Assembly: GCF_032854445.1 (NCBI RefSeq)
Contig: NC_088300.1
Coordinates: 39,274,458-39,338,457, forward strand
DNA from: Liolophura sinensis
Taxonomy: Eukaryota > Mollusca > Polyplacophora > Chitonida > Chitonidae
DNA: 64,000 nucleotides
Reading direction: 5' to 3'
Below the pieces are notes generated by a model. The model ran no database searches. It worked only from the letters and a program-made list of their open reading frames with translations, and was not told where the DNA came from. A program made the translations under genes and the position numbers. Below, in pieces: positions 29,316 to 40,640 of the stretch. Within the stretch, counting starts at the first letter, position 1, and each line of letters starts with the position of its first letter.

Positions 29316-31129
29316 AGTTAGATAAACTAGATGGAATTGGTCAAAGACACTGGGACATCACATGACACTAACAATATACGGACAAGTTTTAGTCGTTAGT
29401 TAAATACTCAGACGTGTGGAAAGTGAGGGAAACAAATTTGAATGCAAATTTCGTAATTCATCCCAACTACATGTATATTCACGTGCATGTCGACGTGCTA
29501 TAGGTGTGTATGATGATTACCATACAGCGTCGTAAAGAACCTAAACTATTCACAACGATATACGGTTGTCTTTTTCAGAAAAATCAACACGAACTGGAAC
29601 ATAAACTTATTTGTTTAACAAATAGTTCTTTTTTGGGTCTCCCCAGTTCAAAACAGTGATGTTTGCTCTATGACAAGAAAAGGGAAAGGGTTCAGAATGG
29701 ATGGAATTTGAAAACTCATGATTTGAGTTTAGTTATTCTCTTATCATATCCAGCTCTCGCTAGTTCGATTACGGCCTTTAGTCAGGAATTTCACAGGTGC
29801 CAGATGAAGGACAAAGGTTTTCTCCACACAAGAAACTGAGACAAAAAACTGAAAAAAAGGAATAAATAGGAAACGAACAGTAAAATGTAAAAAAAAAATC
29901 CGCATAAAGATCATTTAACCACATTACAGCATTTTTCTCACGCTCTACAGAAAGAAATCATATTGACGTCAGAGGTCTAAAGCTGCTCATTTGGCTGAGA
30001 TATTGGTTAACATTGGTTAGCTAGTCACTGCTGCATTGAAATAATTTTATTGATAAACAAAACGGCGAGATCTTACAAACGCATATTGGTGTGTTTCGTC
30101 TTGGTGTACATCATACTCAGTGTGGAAGACAAACAAACGTTTACTTTAGCGCTGAAAAATCACCGGGGCAACGTTCGACACTGTCCGGCAATCAGCTACA
30201 TGTGAAGGCCACACGTTGTAACGTTATGGTGTTCTGTTTTGGTATATAATTTGTATTTTTAAAGTTTAACAAACATTTTCAAATGTTCAATAGTGTAAGG
30301 AATCATTTGTTTATGCTTTGAAAATTTTCGTTAAAGATTAAAAAATGTAAAGTAAAATCAATACCTCTGAAACGGTACGTGTGTGTAAACATCCTTCAAA
30401 TAATATACACCAAAATGATGCAACGTAACGGGGTAAAATGAATGAATGAATTCAGTCGTGTATCACATCTGTAAAACCTGTTCTTGTGTGTATATAATAA
30501 TTTTATAGATCTACTAAACACTGTGCATGTACACAGCGATTTTATACCATGGGCTTACAAGGATCTTCCCTATAGAAATGGTCGTTGTCATGTTGGAGAA
30601 CTCCTGTGCAAAGTGTTGTGGACTATGTGTATGATAATTGAGGATTGGGGATTTTCTTCCATCCTTAATATAGTTAACAAAGGTTTGATGGATATGTTAT
30701 GATAACTTTTGAAATAGAGGCCTATTAAAAATGATTATCAAACCTTTCGAAACAGTTATGAATAAATGTAAATATTTCCAAAATTTGTTCAGGTACCGAT
30801 GCGTATTAAATAGCACAACCACAAACCCGTATAATTCATCTAGGTATCATGCCCCGAAAGCGGTGACCAGCTACATACTACAACTATAGGTCAAACAAAG
30901 CCTCAATGTTTGCGTGCTCAGCTATATGGCGTTCTCAAAATATGCGAGATTAAGTTTTTTCTACCTCGTATGAACGATAGAACAAAGCAACAGCAAGTAA
31001 TTTCACGTAGATAAGTGCTGCAGGGCATAAGCATACACACTATTAAACGTCCTAGATTTGCTTCAGTGAGTTTAATTACTGACAAAGGCCTACCGGTATA
31101 GCTGGCGCATAGCCTTCATTTAGGCAACT
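29316..31129. other. AT-rich intergenic DNA, nothing recognised
   Basis: No frame with protein-like composition. The 72-codon frame at 30484-30702 is open in both units but has no features. The unit 2 equivalent (60223-62033) has a 112-codon frame at 60405-60743 that exists only because of one-base indels. It precedes the [15 protein letters not shown] gene and could contain its promoter. Confidence 0.4.
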
Positions 31130-31173
31130 CACTCTATCTCTCTCCTTCTCTCTCTCGCTGTCTCTCTCTCTAT
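31130..31173. repeat. (CT)n microsatellite upstream of the [15 protein letters not shown] gene
   Basis: Interrupted CT tract about 150 bp before the ATG, probably within the promoter or 5' UTR. Same length in unit 2. Confidence 0.85.
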
Positions 31174-31322
31174 ACCCAGCCCCATAGCAGCACTCATTAA
31201 TTCTCCACGCAGCCGTGAAGCTCATTCGCCGCAGGACAAGGGATTTGAATAAGAAAAATTAAGTTTACCAACAACCCATATTACATTGGGGTGAAATATG
31301 CTGTGTCGGGAGACAGAAAGGT

Positions 31323-32756
31323 ATGGTGAACCTGTTGAAGGACGTGATGGTGAGGGCCACTCTCGATCTACTTTTGATGTTTCTCGTGCTTTTGTGGACG
31401 CTAAACGATATCCGTGGATCACCGGTATCTCATCATGACAACTGTAAGATGGGGATAAACTGCCATCTCCCCAATTGCCTGTGTCGGTCGTACGACACCC
31501 CCGGGGATCTGAACAAGACCCACATCCCGCAGATCGTCCTCTTCACGTTCGAGGGACCGTTGGATGCCAGAGCCTATAAGATGTACCAGGAACTTTTCCC
31601 GAGTACCCGGAGGAACCCAAACGGCTGTCCTGCCCGCATCACCCTGTTTCTTCAGGGCAACACAACTGACTACTCTCTGGCCGCCGACATGTATGAGAGG
31701 GGGGTTGCTGAGTTAGGGGTTAGCTCAATGTCCACCCAGCCCAAGGACTACTGGCAGAATGTCAGCTACGACACCCTCCGCGACGAGGTGTATGCTCAAA
31801 AAATGCTCATACACAAACGAGGTAACGTACCTTTACCAGACATCAAGGGCTACAGGAGCCCATATTTACAGCCCTCTCACGCTCTGTACGAAATGCTTGG
31901 AAATGTGTCGTTAGGATTTGAGTATGACTCGTCGCTAGCTATTCTTAAAAGCCGGTTAGGAGAAGATGTCGAATGGCCGTTCACGCTGGATTTTGGCTTC
32001 CAGAAGGCGTGTGACGTGCCTCCGTGTCCCACGTTTCCACTGATGGGCGTTTGGGAGTTCCCTGTTTACTCACTTATCGACCTCGATGGTTTTCCCAATG
32101 TGGATCACTCGAAATTCTTCCCGCTTCGCGACAGGGCTGCGTTTCGCTACCTAGTACAGAACTTCAGGACATTCTACAGGCGGAATAAAACACCGTTCAT
32201 ACTGAATCTGCGTCCTGAATGGTTTTATCACAACCATACAATGAGCGCCACAAAAAGGTTTCTCGACAGACTATTAAGCTTGCCAGAAAGAGACATCTAC
32301 CTGTTGGCGCTTAGCGATGCTCTGGAGTGGGTGAAGAGTCCCAGAGACACACCAGACTCCACGAACTTCACAGCCTGGAAGTGCTCCCGGGCAGACATCG
32401 ATCCCGCCCCAGTGGCGCCTCCCACTCCTGGAACCGCCAAACCCTCCAAGGAGCCGTGGTGTCTGTCCATCAACGGTGTGGTCAAGTGTGAGGAGAGAAA
32501 TCCGCCGATAACAGCAGCTGCAACAACAGAAACAACAACAACCCAATCCTCCCCTTCTGCACCTCCATCTTCAACCAAGAGTGCATCAACAAACACTTTA
32601 CCAACGACATCAAGTCTTAAGAATCACACATTATGCCCTACGGATGCTGTGATGTACTGGGATGATGTGAGCGGCTCACATTCAAGTCACTTGAGTCGCC
32701 TTATTTCTATATCCATAGTTTTGGTCCACATATATTTAGTGTTAATTGTATATTGA
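31323..32756 (+). CDS. [21 protein letters not shown] protein with lost catalytic residues, probably GPI-anchored
   Basis: An intronless 477-aa frame. A signal peptide (LDLLLMFLVLLW, about 15-26) is followed by a Cys cluster (CKMGINCHLPNCLC, 41-54) typical of animal chitin deacetylases and a CE4 polysaccharide-deacetylase fold (about 70-340). Of the CE4 motifs, RSPY (178-181) and YDSS (201-204) remain, but the metal-binding Asp-Asp is TFEG (75-78), the HSxxH motif reads SSMST (134-138) with both His gone, and the late catalytic His is Arg297. So it is probably not a deacetylase; it could bind chitin-like glycans. A Thr/Ser/Pro-rich stalk (391-433) leads to a hydrophobic end (458-477) with no polar tail, fitting a GPI signal. 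There are several N-glycosylation sequons. The frame is intact in both units, with one Ala/Ser change. The ATG at 31347 is an alternative start. Confidence 0.85.
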   Translation: MVNLLKDVMVRATLDLLLMFLVLLWTLNDIRGSPVSHHDNCKMGINCHLPNCLCRSYDTPGDLNKTHIPQIVLFTFEGPLDARAYKMYQELFPSTRRNPNGCPARITLFLQGNTTDYSLAADMYERGVAELGVSSMSTQPKDYWQNVSYDTLRDEVYAQKMLIHKRGNVPLPDIKGYRSPYLQPSHALYEMLGNVSLGFEYDSSLAILKSRLGEDVEWPFTLDFGFQKACDVPPCPTFPLMGVWEFPVYSLIDLDGFPNVDHSKFFPLRDRAAFRYLVQNFRTFYRRNKTPFILNLRPEWFYHNHTMSATKRFLDRLLSLPERDIYLLALSDALEWVKSPRDTPDSTNFTAWKCSRADIDPAPVAPPTPGTAKPSKEPWCLSINGVVKCEERNPPITAAATTETTTTQSSPSAPPSSTKSASTNTLPTTSSLKNHTLCPTDAVMYWDDVSGSHSSHLSRLISISIVLVHIYLVLIVY

Positions 32757-34279
32757 TAGTTTAAATCTTCTGAGTAATGTGATGACTGACGCCACAAACA
32801 TCATTGTATAGATTCTTTCGGCGAATTGCGTATACCACCAGAATGGGGTTTGGCAGAATTCGTTCGGTAGACCATATGGTGTCTGCCAGTATTCAATGGT
32901 GACAGTTATACTGGTCTGACTGACTTCTCAGGTTTGATACTGGTGATGACATAAGAAATCCACTATACACTATAGTGATAGTGTAACGCCCGACAAACAA
33001 TATTCTGTTGTGGTTATTGTTAATTTCAAAAAAAACCCACCGAAATAAACATTTGGAGGCTCTCTCTCTTCAATCAGCGGTTACTTGGACAGTGGTCAGT
33101 GATAAAGTTCTTCGTGAAATTCCATATGCTATAGACTATGTGTATTCTAGCTCTATATATAGATCACATGACAATATTTCTGGGTTTTATGGTGTTCACA
33201 GGAGTGTTTTAGTAATCGTGTAAACGCCTGGATTTCTTAAAACACTTATTTAAAACAATACTGTGTGCAAAATGTTTTCGTTTTGAGATTTAGTACCGTA
33301 AAATGTGTTTCTTGCAGTCTGGCAGTTATCTTTTATATTTCTCACACGGAGAAATATACCGATAAATTTAGTTCATATATACATTTTTATTTCCAGGATT
33401 CGGTTCATAACAATTATCTACCTTTCTTATATTCTAATTATCAATGTTTTTGTACAGTTCAGCAAAGCTACTTTTTTTTTCCAAAAGATTAGCCAGGGCT
33501 TGCAGTTGTCCCAAGGCTGTACAGCAAATATTTGCCATCTCTATAAGCTTAGAAACCGAGAATATTTGTAACAAGAGCAGTTTGTATTAAGTTGTATTGG
33601 CATATACCTAACTATATATTTTATGCTAGAACTTTATTTCGGAGGGAGTTGTATTATGTACATTTCCTTTGGGTACGTTTTTTTTTCTAGGGTCAGATTT
33701 CCAGTCAAAAAAGACTTCCGGTCATGTAAAGTATCTTCAGTACCGATGTGGCATTAAATATAAATCAATCTAGTGGATAAATATAATTCCGAATTTAATA
33801 TAACAAGTTATTTAAATAACAGAACACATTTCGGTTCGTACTGATATATCTCGAAAATACGATTGTGTAAATGTAAATGAATGAGTGTATTCAAACTTAA
33901 TGACTGATTAGATCATCACCTTTATCACATGTCTCAGTGTTGTTGGAAAATTCCTTAATTAATTCATTATATTAAATATTATTAAGTGTGGCGTATTCAT
34001 GTAGAATATCTCCTTCTATTTTAATAGTTTGACAGTTGAATCATCTTAACATATTAAATGTGGAAATGCCTTTTAAATACTGTTTCTCATGCCAAAATAA
34101 ATCAGGGGTTCAAATTACAATAACGCCTCCATGCCGTAAATGAGAATTTTTGACCGCTACCACGCTGTTTTTCTTCTTACTTCGTTGGCTTTAAAAGTTT
34201 ATCCCCTTTTATATAGGCCTATTAATGGTACACACATATCTCAATCGGGCACTGGAATGTCATGTAAAATTTATGGTTG
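32757..34279. other. AT-rich DNA between units
   Basis: 3' flank of the [15 protein letters not shown] gene running into the next unit start at 34280. No gene, SINE or clear target-site duplication is seen at the junction. Short frames at 33265-33571 are AT-rich and featureless. Confidence 0.5.
33044..33049 (+). promoter_or_regulatory. Candidate polyA signal of the [15 protein letters not shown] gene
   Basis: First AATAAA after the stop, 288 bp downstream. In unit 2 the same site reads AATGAG (63945 area), so that copy would need another signal. Confidence 0.4.
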
Positions 34280-36326
34280 TATCTTTTAACTTTACCAGCA
34301 TTCAAAACTCCTTTATACAGCGTTTTTCATCAAAAGTATTAATTTCATATATCCAGGCTGCTGTGCCCAGTAATTGTCCGCGAAAGCCCTAAAAATAGGA
34401 AATACATGTACAGGTAACCCCGGAAAGAGTGTGAAACCATTTTGAACACACCATTTAAATGTGTAAAAATTTATCTTTTACAAATAGTGCCAACATATTT
34501 TTCCATATTTCCGATTGGTTAAATTATGGAAATGTCGTAAATTACAGCTGTGCCGTAGTATCAATGTATCTATAGGCCTATAGCTATAAAACATTAAATT
34601 CAACTGTAGCAAACAAACTAGAATATTCATTGCACTGTTGAAACAGATAGCACACCTATCTCATTTATACGTCACTTTCGCATTTCAAAAGGCCGTCATA
34701 TTTTTTAACAGAAATGTCGCGGGATCTCGCACTACACGGGAGCTGGGTGCTAATTTTCACTCACCAACCTATGTTTCAACCTAGCGGCAGCACGCTTGCG
34801 ACATTAAATATCTGTTTTATTGAAATTCTGCATTGGAAATCGTATCCCCATTCGCAATAACGTATAGTAAAAACAAGGGAGAAACTGAAAACAACAAGTA
34901 AAAAGTATTACTTTAAAAGCTTGCCTTTTCATTGGCCGTGAAAAGCAGAAATTTCAAAGACCACCGAATCGGTGCTAATTTGATCACGGCTGCTCTGTTG
35001 TGGCGAGTGTAGTGGCGCGTAATCCGAAATGCGAATGTCCCTTAGTGTCTTAATTCTTAGGCCTATTTCTTCTTAATCAAACCCTACCCTATGGGTGTCA
35101 TAGTAAAGTTGACCGAGAATTAGTTTTTTTATTAGTCTGATGACGCGGTATGAGGATCCCGTTACCAGAGAACTTATTATACATCGTCTATGATTGACAT
35201 TTAGGCCTTTCCCCTCTTTATGTGGGAGTATGCTAAAGGACCATCGAGGCATGGTCTCGTTACATTTGTATATAGGAGACACACAACGATAATGATACAA
35301 CATACTTCATCTGCATCCCCAATACGACTAGTGCATCCCTGCATAGTAGTATCCATTGAATCATGGTTGTATATGTAAAGCAGTAGACGTAATTTACAAC
35401 AATTAAAGTTCGTCCACTAAGACTTCTTGAAGTTGACTAAAGCACATTGTCTCTAGGCCGACTGATCAAGGCATCAAGTGTATAACGACCCGTGAACAAT
35501 TTCTGAAATTCTGTATGAAAATATATATGCATACATACATGTCGGATACATGCCTTTGCTGTCACACATGTAAAATCGTAAGTAAGAATAGGTATGACAT
35601 AGAAAGCTGAAATCAGTTTGGAATATACGTACACTGTTGTACTACACATGTGATGTTCTAAAACACATTAGGCTATCTTACTAATTACCGACCCACCATA
35701 TACACATCTGCGGAATTTCTTTTCCTCAAGACGACCTATAACTGATATTATGCCATTAATACATTGTACACATGTTTATATGACAACAGTGCAAACTACA
35801 TGTACGTGCATTACTTTGTTAATAGAGAACAATTTCATTATACTAGTAGCATTTCACAAATTTAAAAATGTTTCATTTGAGTCGCTTGTAAGTTTGTACG
35901 CCTTTGTGAAATTTATTACCTAGGTGACTGTAAAGTTCTACATTGAAGTAGAACCATTCGAATAGAACACTGATATGTAATTTGTACAGAGAGCAATTGT
36001 CAATATTTAGAAAAAGAGGAATTACAAAGACTATGGAAATATTTTTGTATATTTATTTTTACTGGTTTATTTCAAAAAATCTTACAATTATTATTATTTC
36101 TGTCTTGTTTTCTGTATCCAATAAATTGGCGTGTGTGTATGCCTTATATGCCTCGTTCGAGAGATCTCCAGGCACCATACAGAAAGTTCCCTCCAGATAC
36201 TAAAATACATGAACAATGTCTCCCCAGTAGAAGATGTAGCTAAATGAGATCAAGTGAGATGTTAAGCGTCCCTATGCATCCATTGTTGTATTCAAGGCAT
36301 ACCTTGCATTGTTCAATACGAACATT
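34280..36326. other. AT-rich intergenic DNA at start of unit 2
   Basis: Counterpart of 1-2054. Small indels relative to unit 1 (for example the shorter T run near 34475) alter the short frames, which supports non-coding status. Confidence 0.6.
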
Positions 36327-36518
36327 ATGGCAGACATTGACATTGGTGACCAGGCGTTCGACGACGCCCAAGAGGACAACATCATCGACGACGAACAGAC
36401 CACTCTCCGTGCAGGTGGTGATGTCCAGATCGGGGTGGTTCCCGAGCAACAAACCTTGGATGTGGACCTCAAATCCCAAGATGGAAGGCTGTTAGTGTTC
36501 ACCGTGAATGAATATTAA
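36327..36518 (+). CDS. Small acidic cassette protein (63 aa), copy 2
   Basis: Second-unit counterpart of the gene at 2055-2246, with the same start, stop and protein. It is followed after 6 bp by the next cassette gene. Confidence 0.45.
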   Translation: MADIDIGDQAFDDAQEDNIIDDEQTTLRAGGDVQIGVVPEQQTLDVDLKSQDGRLLVFTVNEY

Positions 36519-36524
36519 GATGTC

Positions 36525-36722
36525 ATGGCGAGGAAGTATCCTAACCTTACCCAACCCAAGCCCTATTACCCGGGTTTTATGATTGACGAAGAAGGGCGTC
36601 TGCGACTCAAGAAATACTCCGATCTGAACCTCACCAGCATAAACACAGGTGAACCGCTAGCCCTCTCAACACTCGCCCAGAGAGGAGGGGTTGGTGTTGT
36701 TCGGAATAAGCTGGGCTTTTAA
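36525..36722 (+). CDS. Basic cassette protein, N-terminal part, copy 2
   Basis: Same 65-codon frame as at 2253-2450, with the same protein and stop. The interruption from the downstream coiled-coil frame is therefore shared by both units and predates their separation. Confidence 0.4.
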   Translation: MARKYPNLTQPKPYYPGFMIDEEGRLRLKKYSDLNLTSINTGEPLALSTLAQRGGVGVVRNKLGF

Positions 36723-36831
36723 AACTGGGGAAAGACAAGCCAGCCATCATTTCCTCCGGCAGCAGTCGCAGCCCTGGGGACTCAGAACTCGGAGTTCAGA
36801 ACTCGGTGCCGTGGCCGTCGAGGCAGATACC

Positions 36832-37634
36832 ATGGAGCTGAAGGATTTAAACCAACCAGGGAAAAAGGCCGCTGATGCTGTCCACATAATGGAAACAAGC
36901 TTGACGGATAGTGAGGTCGAGCGGACTCTTTCAACGATAAACGACCCTCCTCTTCCCATGCGAGAACTTCTGGCGCTTGAGAAGGCACTGCAGACCTCGG
37001 AAGGCGAACACGCGAATAACCTCGCCAAGCTGTCAAGTCTCGATAAGGACATCGCAAAACAAAAACAGAACTTGGAGGAGGCCACTGATGAATTCTCCCG
37101 GCGCCGGATCGCAGACCGGATAAGGAATCTCGAGGACGAGAGGGTGGCCCGGCTCGAAGCAGCCTCTTTAACGGGTGAAGCCCTGCGCACGCAAATACGC
37201 CGCATCCTACACAAGGATACCACTCTGGCCGAGCGCGTCCGCACCCTCTTCCGGGAGCAGGGAATAACCGTGGTCTCCATTCTCACGGCAATTGGGATGG
37301 CGATCTCGACACTGGGGCTAGCGATAAAGTTGGCGCTGACTGGCGGGCCCGGCGGGGGCATCCAGCCAACGCCACCTCCATCCGACGGGCGTGGTCTTAA
37401 AGAATGGGTGAAAAAGCATCTTCAGTCCCTGGCGCGCGCCCTTGGCAAGCTGGCTGGGAAGGCTGCCGCTGGGATTTCGGGTATTATTGGCAGTATCGTG
37501 TCCTGGCTACTGAACCTTCTCGGAAAGCGGCTGGGTGGCTGGCCGATAATATCTGGGCTCTAGTCATCGCAGTAGGTGGCCTAATGCTCGTGGCTGTTCG
37601 CAAGTATTTAACGCATAGTCCACAGCAGCAGTAA
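36832..37634 (+). pseudogene. Coiled-coil / membrane-helix cassette protein with late frameshift
   Basis: This copy keeps the 3' end missing at 2560-3231. After the coiled coil, hydrophobic helix and Gly/Pro linker comes a Lys/Arg-rich amphipathic stretch with GKLAGKAAAGISG and IVSWLLNLLGKR. The frame then reaches a stop at 37561-37563. The natural continuation, a tryptophan-containing hydrophobic helix (WLADNIWALVIAVGG) and a short polar tail ending in SPQQQ, is in a different frame and stops at 37634. A small indel near 37530-37540 therefore separates the last part. The 3' end overlaps the 3' end of the leftward gene (stop at 37608) by about 27 bp. Two hydrophobic segments flanking amphipathic helices suggest a membrane-active virion protein; no enzyme motif is seen. 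Confidence 0.5.
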
Positions 37635-38824
37635 GCCGATACCAACCCCAGCGACAACGATGGCTGTTATCTCCGCATCGTGATTCTTTTGGTTTGGAAA
37701 TAGGGGTTCTTGTTTGCCTCCGGCTGCTGCAACATGCTGAACGCGCGCAGTAGGTGGTGGGACTCTTTCTTGTGGCTCAACGATCCCGTGGGAAGGTGCG
37801 CGCTTTTGCAGCACTTTAGCGTTCACACCCTCATTGGCGCCAAGCTTCTGGTCCTCTGTGGCCATGACGATTTTGTCGCCACATGGCTGATCTGCAGAAG
37901 CATGTCGCTGGGGGCCATATATAGGCCTATGCCATACACAAAGTCTACAGCGCTCCCGGCATACTGTAGCACGTCCTGGTAGCGGTTCGCGGCAAACTGT
38001 TTTTGCGCGCCGAAGGCTGTGCCCGTGCCTAGAATACACGCCCTTGTTTGCGCTTGGGCGCCTAAAACAGCCAACACGTATGTCCTGATGGAATCGTTTA
38101 GGCCTTCTACGCCCGGCTGCGTGAATCCTTGGCATTTGTCGACAATGAACGACGCCGAAGCCTCCTCGGCGTTCTGCTCGATGTAGTCGACGTGGAGCGC
38201 TGTAGGCTTTCCAGAGAACGACATCCTGCTCGGATCGAAGTTCCAATCACCAATGGGGCTGTAGCCCGTTCTCGTGACATAGTAATATGCCACTCCGAGG
38301 CCGTGATTCATCCCCCTGCGCCTCTAGTCTGTGTGCTTATCTACGTGGAACTCCCTACAAATCCTCTCATAGGCCCTCTCGTCGTAGGGGTTTTTGAATG
38401 TCGCCCACGCTCTGTCTTGCGGCAGGGGGGCCTGGATCTCTTCTAAGATCCGCCTAACTTGGTAATACGCATGGAACGTGTACAGGTCCCTTATTCGTTG
38501 GTCGGGGGCGAGAAGATGGTCTTTTGCAGAGACGCCACAGCCCGTGGTTGCGCACCAGACCGCGAAGTTCACTTGGTTCTGCCAGAATTGCATAGGATTG
38601 GTGTTCCAGGCCCGAACAATTTTATTGTCGGTTATCTTTGGCAGCCGGTACTTGGCCAACACATCTGTGAACTGGACTGGAAAGGCCTTCTTTTCATCGA
38701 TGTAGATGTCAAATCGCGTGAGCTGCTCTGCGTGGGTTTGGATACTATGCAATGCCCCGGCCTTGTAAGTGGCCTCTCTATTGAACCTGCAAGCCTCGCT
38801 GTTCATCGTGGCTAAAATGTTCAT
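37608..38824 (-). pseudogene. Leftward two-part cassette protein, copy 2 (TAG-split, frameshifted)
   Basis: It begins at the ATG at 38824 and reads to the same in-frame TAG (38324-38326). It resumes at 38311 and ends in frame at 37823. An overlapping frame, best joined near 37880, carries a Pro/Gln-rich linker and a C-terminal hydrophobic segment (ITAIVVAGVGIGLLLLW) ending at 37608. The tail would anchor the protein in a membrane. Its 5' end overlaps the rightward gene starting at 38817, and its 3' end overlaps the convergent coiled-coil gene, so it is packed between two opposite-strand genes. Both lesions are shared with copy 1. They could be ancient damage or recoding signals; damage is simpler. 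Confidence 0.55.
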
Positions 38825-39575
38825 CACATTGACTGACATTCTAAATGGGGCACAGCACACGCTGCCTCATGCCCTTAACAACCTCGATGGCCGCCTTAAA
38901 ACCGCCCTTCGCGAGATAACATTCTACCCGGCCTGGGTGAATATCCCCTCCGGAGTGGGCTTCTTGCTTGAGGGCAAACGTGTTGAAGTGCCGACGGGCT
39001 ACTACAATGTCTGTACGCTGGACAAGGACATATTCCGCCCGCATGGGGTTTCTCTGGGATTGAATGAAGCCACGGGCCGCTTAGTCCTTACCCTCCCTAG
39101 AAATGCCTTCATAATACTCCAAGAGCTTGCCCCCATCTTAGGGTTCTCCGACGGGATGACGCCCATAGGGGGGACTGTGGAGGGTGAAAAGCTACCTAAC
39201 TTGGTTTCACACAAAGAAGTCTTCGTGCATTTAGATGAACTGAGCACCTCAGAAAACGTCAGAATAACCTCAGATTTCGGTGGCGGTTCCACACTACTTA
39301 AAGCCATCGCCGTGACTGGTGAAGGGATTAACTGCGGGAAGACGGTTTCATTTCCCAACCCACAGTACAAAACCTTGCGCGCCGACTATATAACGCACTT
39401 GACCGTGGCACTTTTAGACAAAGACGGCAAGTATATGAGTATGGTGGACGCAGCTGGTCCCAGGTCTGTGTGCTTGTCTTTAAGCGACTTGGCAGATGTG
39501 TCGGAGTTCGAACTTCAAGGCCAGGAAGGTAAAATCTACGCCTTCCAGTTTCAAAGTGGCAAGTACAACCGCTAA
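38817..39575 (+). CDS. Cassette protein of 252 aa, copy 2
   Basis: Intact counterpart of 4158-4916. The frame is fully conserved; conservative replacements (F to L, D to E) are the only protein differences I see. It starts inside the 5' end of the leftward gene and ends 10 bp before the poly-G tract that damages the next gene. Confidence 0.55.
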   Translation: MFITLTDILNGAQHTLPHALNNLDGRLKTALREITFYPAWVNIPSGVGFLLEGKRVEVPTGYYNVCTLDKDIFRPHGVSLGLNEATGRLVLTLPRNAFIILQELAPILGFSDGMTPIGGTVEGEKLPNLVSHKEVFVHLDELSTSENVRITSDFGGGSTLLKAIAVTGEGINCGKTVSFPNPQYKTLRADYITHLTVALLDKDGKYMSMVDAAGPRSVCLSLSDLADVSEFELQGQEGKIYAFQFQSGKYNR

Positions 39576-40276
39576 AAAGATTACGGGGGGGGGGGGGGGA
39601 GGGGCAAGCAGAACCTGCCACGTTTGCTTCCCTTGAAGATGTCTCATCCACTGCAGAGCAAGAGCGCAGGAAGCCGTCTGAGGTGAATGAAGAACAAAAT
39701 CTCTCATTAATTCGCTTTGAAAACCGCTTTGTTCTTACCAGAGCTCGCGACCCCGATTGGTTGATAGATGTGAAGGTGACCCCGATGTCGGTCCAGGCCA
39801 CTATGGCCGATGTGAAAAACGTTTTCAACTCCGGAACCTATTTCGTGTCGTACGTACCAGCCGGCAGCTGTTATCTAGATTGGGACAGAAGAGGCCGCTT
39901 CGTACTAATGTCGGGGCTGGGAGAGCCCGTGCGTCTTACCGCGCAAACCGATTTTAAGGCCGCACTACCACTAAACCCTGGATCTATGCTTATCTTCGAC
40001 CTCATACTTGGCGCGGGCAGTCGCCGTTGCACTTTGATTACCGGGTTGAAAATAAGGTGGCTTGCGGAGCACGATGCAAAGGATCTCAGACTTATGATCA
40101 AATTACCGGCCCAGGGCGACCCAGTCATCCGGAGCTCTCTCGAGGATATACGAGTCGTCACAGGGGGCGTTTTAAATCTCGATGCAATCTATTTAGAGTT
40201 CGGCATATGCCTTCGCCGCTTTCATGTTAGTAGTCCCGATGACAATTTAGAGCTAACCGACGTTATTGATTCGTAG
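39496..40276 (+). pseudogene. Cassette protein overlapping the previous gene, copy 2, poly-G frameshift
   Basis: The equivalent of the ATG at 4837 is followed by a run of 15 G (about 39585-39599) instead of 11, which shifts the frame and leads to an early stop near 39686. The rest of the protein is open from a GTG codon at 39683 to 40276. Three codons near residue 215 of the family protein differ from copy 1 by an in-frame 9-nt insertion (about 40150-40160). Homopolymer length is the kind of feature that sequencing gets wrong, so the break may not be real. Confidence 0.45.
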
Positions 40277-40286
40277 GACGGACAAT

Positions 40287-40640
40287 ATGGGGCGACTGTA
40301 CCCGACGATCACGGATAAAGACTCCTTGGCCCCGACCGCGTCGACGATTATGGTTGAAAACCCCTTGGCCCCGACCGCGCACGCCCATCGCCTGCAGTAT
40401 ATCAGCGAAACACAGAGGCAGCTTGAATCTGAGCAAGATCTCCGCCGGGCCTTGTACAAAAAGTACCGGCGTGGTGTCTTGGCCACCGAGGCCCTTGATT
40501 CAGCCATGCTCACGGCCGGTTTGGGCCTAGGGGTTGCAGGCGTGGGGCTACTCACAACGATAATTGCAACCCCTGCTGTCTTGGCCATGGAAGCTGCGGC
40601 CCTAGCTTGCGGTGTCTTAAATGTCGCCAAAATTCGTTAG
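40287..40640 (+). CDS. Cassette membrane protein, N-terminal frame, copy 2
   Basis: Unit 2 version of 5615-5920 without the TAA. It is open to the TAG at 40638-40640, ending LACGVLNVAKIR. It overlaps the next frame (ATG at 40621) by 20 bp in the +1 phase at an AAAA run, where one extra A would explain a frameshift. The protein has a polar N-terminus, a charged helix and a hydrophobic helix of about 20 residues. Confidence 0.5.
   Translation: MGRLYPTITDKDSLAPTASTIMVENPLAPTAHAHRLQYISETQRQLESEQDLRRALYKKYRRGVLATEALDSAMLTAGLGLGVAGVGLLTTIIATPAVLAMEAAALACGVLNVAKIR

Larger units (their letters stand above)
1..34279 (+). repeat. Large tandem unit 1
   Basis: The sequence starting at base 1 recurs from base 34280 in the same orientation and the match continues to the window end. 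Gene order, intron content, SINE insertions and minisatellites are shared. Main differences are a 387-bp deletion in the viral-like cassette here, two extra 1818-bp blocks in the fucosidase gene here, and minisatellite copy numbers. Whether the left edge of the unit lies exactly at base 1 cannot be seen because the window starts there. Confidence 0.95.

Noticed and set aside
32274-32596. Minus-strand frames of 90-99 codons in the [15 protein letters not shown] gene
   Set aside because: Antisense of the Thr/Ser/Pro-rich stalk; low-complexity artefact.
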